Shown here: positions 10,384-23,016 of the stretch, piece after piece
Position numbering within the stretch: position 1 is the first letter of the stretch
How the letters are laid out: every line of letters begins with the position of its first letter
Source of the DNA: Verpa conica
Lineage: Eukaryota > Ascomycota > Pezizomycetes > Pezizales > Morchellaceae
Assembly: GCA_033030425.1 (NCBI GenBank)
Contig: JAUFSD010000008.1
Location: forward strand, 62,001-126,000
Length of the DNA stretch: 64,000 bases
Reading direction: 5' to 3'
Program-made: the position numbers and the translations under genes
The notes under the pieces: model-generated
The model's input: only the letters and a program-made list of their open reading frames with translations
Database searches by the model: none
Told to the model about the DNA's origin: nothing

Positions 10384-11383
10384 TCTATCACCTCTACCTC
10401 AGCATGCTCAGCTATGAGTTCCCTAACTGAGCCATATAGATACCAGATCAAAATACCAGTATTAGTAGAGGTTCTGATAAAATTAAAATTGATGTATTAA
10501 GAAATAAAAAAATACCTAGTTCTTAGTACCCCATAGCATGGAGTACCGGTTTTTGCTAGGTATAAGAATACGACATTCCGGTCTAGACTGTATTCTTATA
10601 GGCAGGGTCGCCTGTTAAAAGAGTAGACATAAGCACCCTGCCATAGACGGTGGGAAAGAATGTATATAGTAATTACAAGAAAGTGCTCACTCGAGGCAGA
10701 AAACATGACTTTGTGTAGTGAAAGAAAAGAAAACACTCCCAGAAAACCCCCTTATTTATACTCAAAGTCGTAGAAATACGGAATTGGTTATAGAACCTAT
10801 AGTAGAACCCAACAAAACTCCAAAAGGAACTAGAGGCCCTAATACCGTTGATTTAACAGCTAGAATCCCCCAGTAGATACCAAGTAGAGATATATTTAGG
10901 TATAAAATTTCTAACAATCTTCCTATTTTAAATTGAGTAGTCACGGTCAAAATAAAAGCTTAATATCACTGACCCGACCAGAACTGGCACCCACTAATTA
11001 TACTACCAATTCTTAGATGCTAGTTATCCATAACACAGCAAAGCTGCCCAAGTAATTGGTTATATCGCTGACATCAGACAGTCTAACCCTCCGTCAGTCC
11101 TACATGAAGGAAGCATTACCTACTGGGCCACGAGATACCTTCGGAGGAATAAAACGACTAGTAGTAGAATAATATCACAATTTAAGCTCTCAGCATCAAT
11201 ATCACTCACCAACGCGATTTCTCCAAAGGCTAAGCAAGAAGTGCTTCCGTTGAGAACCCGGTTACTCTAAATTACACAACACTTCCATCACCAAGACAAC
11301 CCCCCACAGTCACAACATCTAAGTATCTAACTTATTACACATATATACAACCCTACAGTCTCCCAACCACTCTCTCCGCACAT

Positions 11384-12340
11384 CTAGCTACACTCAGCCG
11401 GTGCGGGCATAGAAGCGGGCTTAAGAGCGTTGATAGTCTTACACCAACTAACGGAGCGCTCATCGCCAGCAGCGATAGTACCAACCTGCACACAGGTCTC
11501 CATATACGTCTTGAACCCAGCAAAACCACCCGTTGATAGTCCCTCCGCAACCGAAGCGTCGCACTGGGTGCTAAGGAACCATGAAGCGGCACCGAAAGTG
11601 TATCTAGAAAACACAAAAGTCAGGATAACTGCAAATAGTATAAGAGAGATTGGAGGGCGCGCTTACTCATCAGGAAGAACCAACGCACGGATCTCCTTCT
11701 GTGTTTCTTCCGCGACCGTGCTGATGGTGTCGAAAGTGAGTGTGAGTTTGCTACCCCCGCTGAGCTGGGTAACCTGGTCTGTGAACTCAGGCTGCGCGAA
11801 GGCGTATTCGTAGACGAAGTTGAACATCAACAAGGCCTTGGCTGGAGAGGGTTGTTAGTACTGGGATGTTCTAGAACATAGAGCGAAGAAATACGTACTT
11901 CCTTGGCCGGGACGTCCGGGAGCAGGGAAATGGTTAATATTGGCCTGGAAGTCTGCAGACTCGAATGCCATGAGCGACACTAATGCGGCAATCTGACCGA
12001 GAGATGTCTGGCCATATTTCTCAAAAGCTGCGTTGAGGAGTGGTGTAGCTGTTGTTGCAGTGGAACACTCTTCGGCGGAGAAGATCGGGGAAGCGCAAGA
12101 CGCAGATTTGGGTGCAGCGGCAACAACCTATTTTTAGAAAACAATATTAGTCTTTAGAAAGAGAACCCATGCTTATTTCCAGAGAGTAGCTACCTGTTGC
12201 TCAGTCAGGCTACCAAGTGTCGTAGAGCCATCAAAGGCAGTGGTTGACGAGTCGGTGGCTTTGGAGTGTCCGTGAGCTGGGACAAAAGGCATAGCACTTG
12301 CGAGGCCAGCCAAAGCGACGATGAAAGAGTAGCTCTTCAT
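11384..12340 (-). CDS. Secreted six-cysteine protein, 256 aa, unknown family
   Basis: Four exons (12340-12194, 12127-11899, 11841-11667, 11603-11384) join in phase through introns of 66, 57 and 63 nt with standard GT...AG borders. The protein starts with a signal peptide (MKSYSFIVALAGLASA, cleavage likely just after). Mature residues include two early cysteines (SASCAS, EECSTA) and four late ones (STQC, METC, VSWC, PAEC), consistent with three disulfides. The middle is mainly helical (FEKYGQTSLGQIAALVSLMA). I do not recognise the family; an extracellular or wall-associated role is inference from the signal peptide. The promoter side (12341-12550) is unremarkable. Confidence 0.85.
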
Positions 12341-13746
12341 ATTGAGAATGGTAGAGAGAAAGTTACAAAAAAGACTTTTTTAGTTGTATGATAGTAAACT
12401 CGGAAAAAGTAACGTCAACGTCGAATTAGAATTAACTTGAAAGTGAAGTAGAAATGAATGAAACGAGTGCTATCAAAGCTGTTAGAGAGTGAATAGTGTG
12501 AATGCTCGACTGAGTGATGATCTGAACGAGAGGCAGTACTGCGGGGATCAAGCCAGACTATATACTCGTATAAGACACAGGGGGGGAAGTTCAGCTCTAC
12601 TTGCTTGTAACTCCATATGGTTTACTTGAGTTGACCAAAAAAACAAAAAACGGTTCCTGGCCATGAAACCAGAAAAGAAAAGAAATGACAAAACAGGTAT
12701 AGCGCCTGCCCTCCCCCAAAGAAATATTCCGAGAGTGGCAATGCAGATCTGCCCAGATGCTTTCAGGCAATGCATACCCAGCATCTATGCAAGGATCCCG
12801 TAAAGCTCCGTAGAGACTCCTGTCAAGAGGCACGCCCCCCTTGCTCGCTTGGTTTCGGCGATCGTATGTAATTCTCAAACAATAGGGTGCCGGCACACCG
12901 ACCTAAAGTTGCCAGGGTGCTGGGGGACCCCGGTGAAACTCAACGGTGCCTGTTGAACTGATGAGCGCCACCTTGGATGGTTGGCTGGAGTTGCCGGGTT
13001 GCCGCAGAGCCAGGGGATCATTGGCTGACGCTGACCCGTGTATAAGCACCCAAGATTGACGGGTAAGCGGTCCATAGAACGATCTACGTGTGGGAAATAG
13101 CTTCGGTGATGAGACATATCAATACTCCTTAGGCGGTAGGCGAGATCGGATGTAAGCGCGCGGCGGTTGAAACTGGATAGGTGTAATTGATGGACCAGTC
13201 GCCGCACAGAATAATCCCAGCTTCTGGAAAGACATTTGCATGGGGTCCAATCCGGGATCGGTGTTGATGCTATTTGTACACTTGCTACTTCGAGCCTCAG
13301 GGCAGTACATGTATCTCCTAAACTCTGAGGCTCATGGACAGTAATCAGCCTAGAATGTCAAGTCCTAAGGTGCATTATTTACCCCTCTCCCATCTTAATC
13401 CCGAAATCACTGAGGGTGTAGTAGCTCGAATACTGAAACGGTGGGATAGAGCCATTCTTGGATCCTGGTTTTTATAGGAATAGTCGGGGACAGTCCCCAC
13501 CTTATTGGAGTAATCACTACGGGATGCCAGGGCCCGGTGTACTGGGAACAGTGTGGATAGCTATCTCTTTGTTCACCGGATGCATTATCAAGCATCAAGT
13601 AGTTTACTTTGACGCAATAAATAAAGAAGTAGAACTAATCAAAAAACACAGTGCTTCTACTCGTACAAGGAACTATTTGGCTCTGTATTCCCCGACTGAA
13701 TATGCTATCCATAACCCATCCACCCTTAAACATTGATACGTAGAGT
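12341..13746. other. Intergenic, nothing recognised
   Basis: Both neighbours are on the minus strand, so this is the upstream region of the secreted-protein gene and the downstream region of the SARAF gene. Several open frames exist on the minus strand (12548-13310), but they have no family resemblance and no consistent splice pattern. Confidence 0.5.
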
Positions 13747-14949
13747 TTATCTTCTTCTCGTCTGTCCAAACCCAGTACTCGAATGCCTTTCCCCAGAGGT
13801 ACTACTTTCACCCCCTCCACCACTCTGTGGCCTTGATGCGTAGTAAGACTGTGATGGATTGTAACCATAACCTGCTGCTGCTGCCGCTCTCTCTCTTTCG
13901 CTAGATCTATTTCCTGCTAGATATGATGCTGCCGCTGCACCTGCTGCACCTGCTGCTGCACCGGTCCAAAACCCTGGACCTTGCTGCTGGCCGGAGGTGC
14001 TGTACCTCGGCTTCGGTGCTGGAGGAGGGTTCGAATCGTAAGGTGGAGGGGGGTCACCCCCGCCACCACCACCCCAGTACCATGGACGTCTGGCATCTCG
14101 TGGATTTCTAGGGGTTCTCCGATTTGCTGAAGGGGTACAGGAGGAGTAGATTATTATGGCCAGGACCGAGAAAAAAAACAACCAGAATACGACTAGGCTT
14201 AAATTCACTGTAATAAAGTTATAAGATGAAATTACAATAACTCTGAAGGGGGAGAACCAACCGCCGCGGCTATTACTATTCATCTTACTAAAGGTTGAGT
14301 AACCGTATTTCTCATAACCATAGTCCGTAAGGGCCAGTCGGTATTCCACTCCACATGACCCTACGCCACAGGGGTCAGCCATCATCTCCACAACTCCTAA
14401 CAGACCAATCTAAGGTTTACCCTTTAATACGTAGTTATCATCGGGGTCATCATAGCTACATTAGAGGTGAGCCAATATCCTGCAAAATCCCAGATTATGA
14501 CCTGAACATACCCTTCACAGATGACATCGGTAGCCCCCAACTTGAATTCTCTCGGAAGATCCGCCGTACAAGCCCAACTAATATCTTCATCATCATAATT
14601 GCTATTCCAACGTAAGTAAGACCTAGAATACAGTGGATGGGGGGGTCTATGCAACACACCTTCCCTGATTCCTACACCTCATTACATCCACCTCGTAGCG
14701 ACCTTTCCCATCGCCGCCTACGCATTTCAACTACTCGGTAGATTTATCAGCGACTTTCCCGAATCGCTAAAGCGCTGTCAGACATACCTGTGGTATCGGC
14801 TCCACCCGGCGAGCCTTCGTCATTTGGTCATTTCGTAGCGTGAGGGTGTCCACTTGAGAGAGTAGAATCTTTTGACCAGGCTTTAGCTTTGCAGCCCCGG
14901 CCCCGAGAGATAGGTACAGAGCTGCAAGAAGTGGAATTTCGAGTCTCAT
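13747..14949 (-). CDS. SARAF-family protein (store-operated calcium entry regulator), 323 aa
   Basis: Five exons (14949-14788, 14730-14660, 14601-14512, 14455-14421, 14360-13747) join in phase. After a signal peptide (MRLEIPLLAALYLSLGAGA) come the SARAF luminal hallmarks in order: DTLTLRNDQMTKARRVEPIPQ, then LKCVGG, NYDDEDISWACTADLP, VICEGYDDPDDNYVLKG and SCGVEYRLALTDYG. One membrane span lies at about residues 171-192 (VVFWLFFFSVLAIII). It is followed by a cytosolic Gly/Pro/Ala/Ser-rich tail ending in QTRRR. In animals SARAF is an ER membrane protein that dampens STIM/Orai calcium entry; the fungal role is not settled. All expected luminal cysteines are present, so the gene looks intact. A 34-nt candidate intron before the membrane span was not used because the frame runs through it cleanly. 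Confidence 0.92.
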
Positions 14950-16588
14950 GGTGATAGTGGGGTGTTTCGTCGAGTGTGCAGAAACAAGAGCTTGGTGGGG
15001 CTGCTGAGGGCATACCTAGCTGCCAGAGCTTTGCGGCTCAAGTGGAAAGGACACGGTGGCGCAATCCGCCACGAAGTGCGTAGATAACCCTAGCCCTGCT
15101 ATGACGCCACGGGACTGCTTAGATAAGTACCTGAAGCACCGGTGAATTACTACCCCATATAGAGTTGGTCATGCATGGTGACAGACTTATCGGGGCACTG
15201 CCACGGGCTACTATAAAGGTTCAGAGTGGCTCTTTCTATCAGCCTTTCGGCGTGTTCTTTTTGTAATCGTGCTTTGAGACTTATGAAAGTAATACTTACC
15301 GTATAGAACGCTGAGAAATCACTACTAGAAGCCGCCCTCTATGACCACTATTTCCCCGGTGTTCCAATATAATAAACTCAGTGTAAAACTCAAAATACAT
15401 TACCTTAAATAGCATACCAACGTATCGCCCCTCTACAGAACTGCCATCACCTCCAAAAACCCTAGCCCTCTAGCCTACGCTCAGTCGAGGGCAATAATAA
15501 ACGCGACCAGGCAACACTACGATAAAGTTATAACCACAGTAGAAACCCCCGGCACTCCTACAATTAATACCTTAACACCTCTACCTATAGAATAGCCCAG
15601 CAGTTTGAGTCACCTACGAGGCCCGGTACTAAAAGAGCCTTGATCGAACCAGCTCGCCTTGGTTGGTGCCTGTAGTGACGTTGCCAATAGACCCTTGAGA
15701 TGTGGAATACAATCGGGGGGCATTGTTCTCCCGACTCATCTGAGTTGTACTATCGCCCCCACTAGCACTACCTCTCAGCCCCGCCTACTTTTCCCAGCAA
15801 CTGTCCAACTTATGCATTTACTACCACTAGTATGTCTTATGTAGCGCTTTTGTCACGTGCATTAGGTGGTTCTTGAACAAGGGGCTTGTTCACGGGTAGA
15901 TGAAGGGACATGTAGCTGACCAGGAGCTGCGGCTGATGGGGGGTTTCAGCGTGGGTACAGGCATGTTTAGTGGGAAACACTTATCCGGGTTGAGAAGGTT
16001 ACCTACCGCTGCCTCATGACAGGCCCTAGTAAGACCACCAGAATAGCTAGGCATCACATAACCCTGACCCTGGTATGTATTCCCTTTCCCTGGCTTCGCT
16101 CTTCCTGCCGTGCCAGGGTGGCGAGGGACCTGTACAGCGTTGATATTGTTTCCGGGCTGGGGATATAGTATAGACTTTATGTACCCACTTGAAGCTCTCA
16201 AGGTATGTGGAATGCTAAAAGACTGGATATAAATACTTAAACTACGGTGTCGGCATAAGGCTGTCAAGGTGCTTGAATCAGACTATTATAGGGAGTATTT
16301 ATACACAGTATATGTAGTTTTACTGTATTAGACCTTCTACATAGCTCTGGGAAGCCTCGAGTGACTACAGAAACTTATAAGAACTTGTTACAAATAGTAA
16401 GAACTGACTTTGAGTAAGAGAATCTTAGCACTACATTATAATGAAATCAAAAAAGTGTGTAACTTTGGCGGTATTAGAGTCCTTAACACTGTAAAAAGAA
16501 ATATGGAGAAGTCCAGGGTACGATAAGTGATAACATTACGCCAAAAAAGAAAAAGCTCCCACAGATCTTACCAAATCACTATTTACCT
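14950..16588. other. Intergenic, nothing recognised
   Basis: Upstream of the SARAF gene and downstream of the RBR gene. A 125-codon minus-strand frame at 15890-16267 has no recognisable features. No inverted-repeat element was noticed here. Confidence 0.5.
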
Positions 16589-17630
16589 CTAATTCAGAGT
16601 CCACAAAAACCTCTTTGAACACTTCGAGCACTTCATCTCCGAACACCCACCAAACCTCTCAATCCTCGCCCCACAGCTTCTGTTCGGACATATCATCGAG
16701 ACTCTATCCAGCACCAACTTATTATACTCCTCCCCCTTCTCAAACTCCTCACACGTCGACCCTTCATGCCAGGTTACCTGATGAGTATAGCAGCTCTTCC
16801 CCGAGCACTTCTTACACACCACCATAGGATCCTCCGCCCCCGCCTCATGTATCTGCCCATGACCACACCCCAACGTCTGACACCACCTAAAATTCTCAAT
16901 CTTCGTCAACCTCACATCAGACTGCTTCTTCTCGTATCTACTCAAGATCTTCTTATCCTTCACACACTGTTCCACATCCGACGCACACAACACCGCCGGA
17001 CACTCAGGACACAACGGCTCCTCCCCATTCTCGATAGCCGTTGAAATGCACACACCCACACAGTCCCTACACACACTCGGCGCATGCGGACAAAGCGACG
17101 AGACCCTAAAATCCGGAAACGCTGTGAACGGCATAACCTCCAAACAAACCTTACACTCGAACTGTCTGGGTGTTTTTGTTTTCTGCAGCGCGTTACGGAT
17201 GAGGAAGCACGGGGGCTGGGGTCTGCAGTACACTCGGAACTGGCGTAGGTAGCTCCCAGGTATTATGATACTGCAGCCGGGGACGGGGCAGATTGTCCAG
17301 CTGCTTGCGATGTGGATGTGTCGTTCCATGCAGAATTGGCAGGCTGCTTCGTGCTTGCAGAATGTGAGAGGGTATCTGGGGAAGTCCGAGACCTTTCGGT
17401 CCATTTTGCATAGGACGCATTTCTGCGTCGGGGGTGTTGTTGCGGGAGTGGGTTTCTCAGGTCGGCAGAATAGTGTGTCTGGTAAAGAGGAGTATCTAGG
17501 TCAGCGCCAAACTGCGGGGACTAGAATGTAATAGAGATCTTGTACAGGCTGACCTGTAGTACGTACTGAAGAAACGCTTGGAGACACTTATGGGCTGCGA
17601 TGTCTTCTGGTCGCTATTAACATGTAACAT
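16589..17630 (-). CDS. RBR-type (RING-IBR-RING) E3 ubiquitin ligase-like protein, 317 aa
   Basis: Two exons are proposed: 17630-17567 (21 codons plus one base) and 17478-16589. The 88-nt intron (GTACGT...CCAG) has a CTGAC branch site about 20 nt before the acceptor. Domains: an extra N-terminal RING-like zinc site at residues 42-90 (CVLC, FCKHEAACQFC, CPVPGC), RING1 at about 130-182 (CKVC, CPHAPSVCRDC, CPEC), IBR at about 205-266, and RING2 from 285 (CPNRSC, GGCSEMKCSKC). The RING2 Cys in GGC (about residue 300) is where the ubiquitin-thioester cysteine of the family lies. The protein stops right after KRFLW, so the last pair of RING2 zinc ligands seen in typical members is missing. Expected role: ubiquitin transfer from an E2 to an unknown substrate. 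Confidence 0.85.
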
Positions 17631-18487
17631 TTTATAGGGTACAAAGTGGACTTGGACTTGTTGAAGCTATAATCAGTACCGTAATGATAGAGAAGAAGTG
17701 GATGAGGGTAAGCAAGGTGGGTGTCCACAATAGCACTATTATTCTCTCAATATTGCACTTTGTGATAAAGTGCAGTTTCTATCCTATGATGCTATTCGCT
17801 GGATCCCCTCAATTAGTAATCCCTATCGGAACTTGCTTCTTTGCTCTCAGACATATTTGATGTGCCAAGTCAGGTTTTTCCGTGAGTACCAGCGAGGCAC
17901 CCGGCGAGGCATTCCACGTGTGAGTAACTGTACTGGTGGGCGATGTATATGTGGTTAGGTAGTAGCACAGTAGAGTGCTTATCCACACAACTTCATATCA
18001 AGTAAATACCCAACTTAATAATTATTTAGAACCTTGCAAGGCATAACTGCGATCTGACGGGCAACAAGGCTGCAAAGCGGGGGTTATGCTTACCCGGGAT
18101 CGATATCGGTCAAGTAACTAGAGACAGTACAGCCTTACCACAGATAACAAATATTCCCATTGTAGCCTTCAGTTCCGCAATTATAGCCCATAAAACTACA
18201 CAATCGATATACAACATACAGCAAGATATCTCATAGCTCATAACAAGTAAAGTAATTAAAAACACCTCAAACCTATTATTTGTATCCTACTCACGCCGTT
18301 GTAAGAAATACCTTAGTCCTTACGGAACAGTCCCTTCAAGCTTCCCAGCCCCCGCTGAACAGCCATCCCAAGCTTAGCAGTACTCTCCTCAGCTTCAATC
18401 TCCTCCAAGGTGACATTATTATAAAGCTCAACCGGGATAAATCCAATATACGCAACATTCCTACACACCCGTTAGAACCCACTGCCA
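17631..18487. other. Intergenic, nothing recognised
   Basis: AT-rich spacer upstream of the RBR gene and downstream of the CREG-like gene. Open frames are short and featureless, and I noticed no repeat arms. Confidence 0.5.
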
Positions 18488-19122
18488 CTACGCAGGAAGA
18501 AACACAACATACCCGAACCCGCCAACCCAATAAATCGTCTCCACCTCAAACGTGACCCAATCACTGTCATGGATAAGATTACCAGGCGACCAGATCTTTG
18601 CATCCGTATGCCTTGTAGTAAAGCACTCCTTCAACCTCGCCGCCTCCTCCGAGTGACGCGGGACTTTTGAGCTCAGCTTCCCAATCAACGAGATCCTAGG
18701 CTGCGAGGCCGCCGACCAGGACTCTTTGTGCGAACGGATCGATAAGGATATGGCCGCGCCGTCTTTGGCGTTCTTGAACCTGCGGTCTGTTGGCACACTA
18801 GCCGAGGTAAACATGCAGAGCTTAGGGAAACATACGAGGTGGAAATGTCCATAGCCAGCAAAGTGGGATTTCCGTCCGTCGAGCAGTCTGCGAAGTAGTC
18901 CATAAGCCCTACTGGCTGGCCGCCTAGTCCGTGAGATTCATTCTCTGGGTATATGGTCGAGAGTGTACCGATTGACTCGGTTTTGAGGAGCTGGCGTGCT
19001 TGGACCGCGGCCTGTTTGACGGTGGGGATGAGGGCAATGTCGGGGGTGTCCGCGGAGACCTCGAGGGGGAGGGCAAAGACAGCGATAGGTGCGAGGAGGA
19101 GGGCAGTGAGTTCGAAATGCAT
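18488..19122 (-). CDS. Secreted CREG-like / pyridoxamine-phosphate-oxidase-like split-barrel protein, 192 aa
   Basis: Two exons, 19122-18836 and 18779-18488, separated by a 56-nt intron (GTATGT...CGCAG). The splice yields DISTS-FKN, matching the CREG pattern. A signal peptide is present (MHFELTALLLAPIAVFA). The core of the PNPOx-like (Pyrid_oxidase_2) fold is visible in order: ARQLLKTESIGTLSTIYP, the glycine turn HGLGGQPVGLMDYF, GNPTLLAMDISTS, AAISLSIRSH, RISLIGKLSSK, then the closing VTFEVETIYWVGGFG. Animal CREG is a secreted glycoprotein without flavin catalysis, so this protein may likewise lack enzymatic activity. Length and motif order are normal for the family. Confidence 0.9.
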
Positions 19123-19382
19123 TTTGAGTGAGTGCTAGAATATGGGGAGATTGCGGGTTGGAGGGGAGCTTTGGAGTTTATATATCTCGGGAATCGGCTG
19201 ATTGATTGGCTGATAAGCGACACCTTGGCAGCGATGTGCTGCAAACGGTATCAAAACAGGTAGGCAATATTTATCTATACATTGATATATCACCTCTGTA
19301 AGGGGGGATATAACTCTCTATAATATCAAGAACCAAACGCCGTCTTCCGCATAATATTACACTGCTTCTGTACTACTCAATC

Positions 19383-21229
19383 CTACTCCTCATCATCCCC
19401 CTCCATCTCAATCTTATATGCCCTTCTCTTCGCTCCTGCCCCATACCTCGTCACCAACCCTCCCAGCTCTTTCCTCCTGCGCTCAAACACCCCCCTCTCT
19501 CCATGGCCCCACGTAACCCCTACCTTCTCCCCCTCGTGCATCAGCACCTCCATAGCACCCACCATACTCCTCGCCAACTCCAACGCCCTTTCCACCAGAA
19601 TCGGCTTGAATCTCCGTCTCACAAACTCTGCCTCCATATCAATTGCCTCATCGATCCTTCTCAAAGCCCGCTTGATAAACGAGGACTCCCCAGTCTTAAG
19701 TGCAGCTTGCAGAAACATATTCCACACCTTCACGTCCACCGGGAGCTGGTGTTTCTCTATCATGAGCTTCAACAGCCCCTCTGCCGCACCGAAGGCATTA
19801 CTGCGGCCGTGGCGTTTACAGCACGAAATAGCGATATAAAAGGTCTTTGAAGTAGGCGGGACGCGCATCGACTCTACGACTTTTAGGGCTTCTGTTCCGA
19901 GACGTGAGCGCCGCAGAATACGGAGTTGCTCGTGGTAGTTGTCGAGGTCGGGTTTGACAAAGTAGGGTCTGTTTGTGAGCTTCTCCCAGTACTTGAATCC
20001 CAGCGCGTCATTTTTGAGCATTGAGCAGGCTTTCAGGAGGATGAAGAGTGTGTGAGTTCCTGGAGAGGGACGGGTTAACGAGGAGTGTGCTATAGCGGGG
20101 GGGATGAAGCGGGTTTCCGTCTTTGGCTCGAGGTGTTTCGGGGTGTAAGTAATAGTGTCATTTGTAGTCTTGGGGATATCTTGCGGGGGATCAATGGCTT
20201 TTATGACTCTAGAGAAAGGCCGAGCCGGCTGGTTGCTTGTCCCTTCGGTAAAGATTGAATCCCCCGTGACCGGTTTCGGGGGTTCTTGAGGGAGCAGCGA
20301 TTCAATCCCGAAAACCTGTTCGCATACTGTAAAGACTTCCTTCCAGTCTTCTTCCCGTTCCCCGCTTAGTAGAACCCGACACATAGCGCATACAAGACCT
20401 TCATCGATCCAAAGATGCCCTTTATTCCATCTCGACAGAACCCCCGACCAGACTCTCCGGCCATCCTCGACGTCGGTGGGACCGTCCCTAACAGAGTAGA
20501 TCCCGTTCAGCAGTGTTGTATACGTGAGTGTATCCGGTGCATTCGGGCCCTTATGAGGAAGCTTTCCAACAATAGACCACATAGAATCCAGATCATTTGC
20601 ACGAGCGCAGACTTTCAGGACTGCGTTTGTATGGTATATATTAGGGCTAACCGGAGACTTCTCAGAGGAGAGAGAATTGTAGACTTGGAGAGCGCGGGTG
20701 AGGGATTGACCGAAGTGCGCATAGTTAGAGAGGCCATCGAGGATTACCGTAAACGTATGAGAGTCGGGTTTAATTTGACGCTTCTTCATCTAGTAATTAT
20801 TAGCCTACAACTCACGAAATTGAGGTGAAGGGGGGGTAGGTATACTTCATTGAACGCCTGGAATGCATACTTGATCTCCCCTTTCTCTAGATGGTGTTTA
20901 ATGACATGATTCCAACTCACCACCGAGTTCATAGTCCGGCTCCCCTCCCTGATCAAGATGATTGCAGAAGCCCTGTCTCCGCGCTGTAACCGACGCCGTA
21001 CAGTATCGGCAAGCTTTACCGGGTCTTTCAAGGCCATTTCATCGAGTGGTGGCCGTCTCTTCTTACTGAACTGGGGTGGTGGACGTAGTCTGAGGGCTGT
21101 TGGAGGTGTTCTGCGTGGATTTGAGGCACGAGTGGGAATGGCAGCAGCAGCATAGGAGCGGTGTATGGGGAGGTGAACGGAAACAAGGGAGCTGACCCAG
21201 CGGTAGCGACAGAGCTGGCAGGAGAGCAT
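19383..21229 (-). CDS. Mitochondrial pentatricopeptide repeat (PPR) protein, 596 aa
   Basis: Two exons, 21229-20846 and 20789-19383, join in phase 0 through a 56-nt intron (GTATAC...ACTAG). Residues 1-45 are Arg/Ala-rich without acidic residues (MLSCQLCRYRWVSSLVS, then RSYAAAA), a convincing mitochondrial presequence. PPR-type helix pairs follow: TMNSVVSWNHVIKHHLEKGE, PDSHTFTVILDGLSNYAHFG, PNIYHTNAVLKVCARANDLD and PDTLTYTTLLNGIYS, with more diverged ones after residue 380. PPR proteins bind organellar RNA for stability, processing or translation; which mitochondrial RNA this one serves cannot be read from the sequence. The C-terminus is acidic (GDDEE). Confidence 0.9.
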
Positions 21230-23016
21230 CCTGAGGTACTGGGTGTAGGGGTCCGTATAGTCGTGAGGGGAGTCTTTTGGTGTTTCTGTGAAAATCTTCT
21301 GATAGCAACAGTAACCCTAACCTTATGTGGGGCTCTGCGATTGTCTTATCTAATCTTATCGGGGCATCAACTGGATTACTGCAACAGTACTAGATAGAAG
21401 TAAGACACCCACCAGCTAGATATAGATTAACCTGTGTAATTTCTAAATATCTATCTAGACTAATATACTACTCAGGAGTTTGTCAACCGGAAAAGTCTCA
21501 CTGCCCAGCAAGGTTCCTCAACACCCCCGAATATCCAAAACCTTATTCGAAGACCTAATTTAATATTAATTGCTAGAAATATTATAGTACTCGAAAACCA
21601 AAACACCTATTGAATGCATTTCTTCCCGAAATTCCTCTGAAAATAATTATTTCCTCCAGGACAAGATCCTACGCAGCAACCACAGAATACCTCTTTTCCT
21701 GTGCTTTGGATGATAATAGTCGGAGATAGCCAGTAATGGCTCCTCGAGCTTTTCGATGGAAGTAATTTTGTGACATGAGTTTCATCCAATGCTCATGGTA
21801 AAATTAAACACTGAAGGAAAATCTTGTAAGATACCATAAATGGGAGAGTGTCCCTAGGGTTGAAAGACGACCCTTAAATATCGCCGCCTTCGGTGTCGTG
21901 TAATATTCCTGGGGGACTACATCTCATCTATGTTCCTTGTTTTCTTTAAAACGATGAAAGAGGTAACTCAGGGTATACAATAATGATATAAGCTTTGAAT
22001 CAGCTTTGATTATCCATGTGGCTGGGAATATCTATTCGTAATAGGGCTGGGGCGTTTCTAGACTTTTAGTGGTTACAGTTATAGAGGTTAATGTTACGAT
22101 GTAATGTAGGGTATATATACTGAATTTGAACGTGTAAAAAATGAACCTGGGCTACATACACCGGAGTTATGTTGTGGATGGGTTCTGTAGATAACGAACT
22201 CCCCGTCTTGAGGTAAGCTGTGGATGAATAATATTTGTGAATGTCTATTGAGGTGAGTAGGCAGCAGAACGATTATGCTTAAAGGGTAGCTAGAGGTACC
22301 TACCACCTTCAAATTAAGTGCTCATATCTACAGTGGTTGTCCCATCATATGGTAGTTAGATGCGTAGTATTTGGCCTAGAATGTCAAAAGATAGGATTCC
22401 CAGCAGGACGCCTAGAGGGATGTTATCCTCTTATTGCCTCCTCGCTATATAAGACTTCGGTCTGGCCGTCAGAACAGCCTTTAGCATAACAGATTAAAAG
22501 GCTTTATATGATTTACCAACCCCTTAATTTCCATGAGTGATTAAACTCCCTTGGTCATTTCTGAATAAATATCCGAGTTTCTTGCGGGGTCTTGAAATAT
22601 TCTCGGTATCCGTAGACTCTTAATTATACGGTCCTGACAACTCAGCCATGATCACCAGGAGTGTTATCTCAATCCGGGAGGTTGTAATTGCACCCATGGC
22701 AACGCAAATTACGCTATTTATCCCATGTAAGATGTTGCTTGTCGATACTCCGGAGATAGAATTGTCAAAAAGCCTGCAGGCAATCCCCGGTCATCGTGTG
22801 TTTGTCTTATCAGCTACTGGCTATGTTCCTCACCCTGGTACAGCATGTACACCATCGTGCCAAGATATCCCCGCAGAAAAGTATGTACCTAAATTAAGAT
22901 CGAAGGTCACAGATAAAAAAAAAAGATAAAGCCCACAAACACCAGACCTCTAGACTTATAATAACATCCTCACCCCACGGCCGCCACCAACACCCACAAC
23001 ATAACACAGCTCCATA
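21230..23016. other. Intergenic, nothing recognised
   Basis: Divergent upstream region between the PPR gene (-) and the F-box/ankyrin gene (+). A 93-codon plus-strand frame at 22648-22929 is not family-like. A single AACCCTAACC block near 21311 is too short to call telomeric. Confidence 0.5.

Larger units (their letters stand above)
8991..11383. other. Gene-free, repeat-bearing stretch
   Basis: No gene seen between the protease and the secreted-protein gene. It contains an LTR fragment, a 605-bp TIR element and a nested MITE (listed separately), then about 1 kb of AT-rich sequence (10384-11383) with nothing I can name. Confidence 0.6.

Noticed and set aside
12548..13310. Overlapping minus-strand open frames between the secreted-protein and SARAF genes
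   Set aside because: Short, overlapping in different frames, no family motifs, no splice logic.
14180..14240. Extra short intron before the SARAF membrane span
   Set aside because: Candidate borders give about 34 nt, below usual size, and the frame is open without it.
15890..16267. 125-codon minus-strand frame
   Set aside because: No recognisable domain, no signal peptide, composition like the surrounding spacer.
16615..17252. Plus-strand frames opposite the RBR gene
   Set aside because: Antisense shadows of a clearly coding minus-strand exon.
22648..22929. 93-codon plus-strand frame
   Set aside because: No motif and ends in a lysine run; likely chance.
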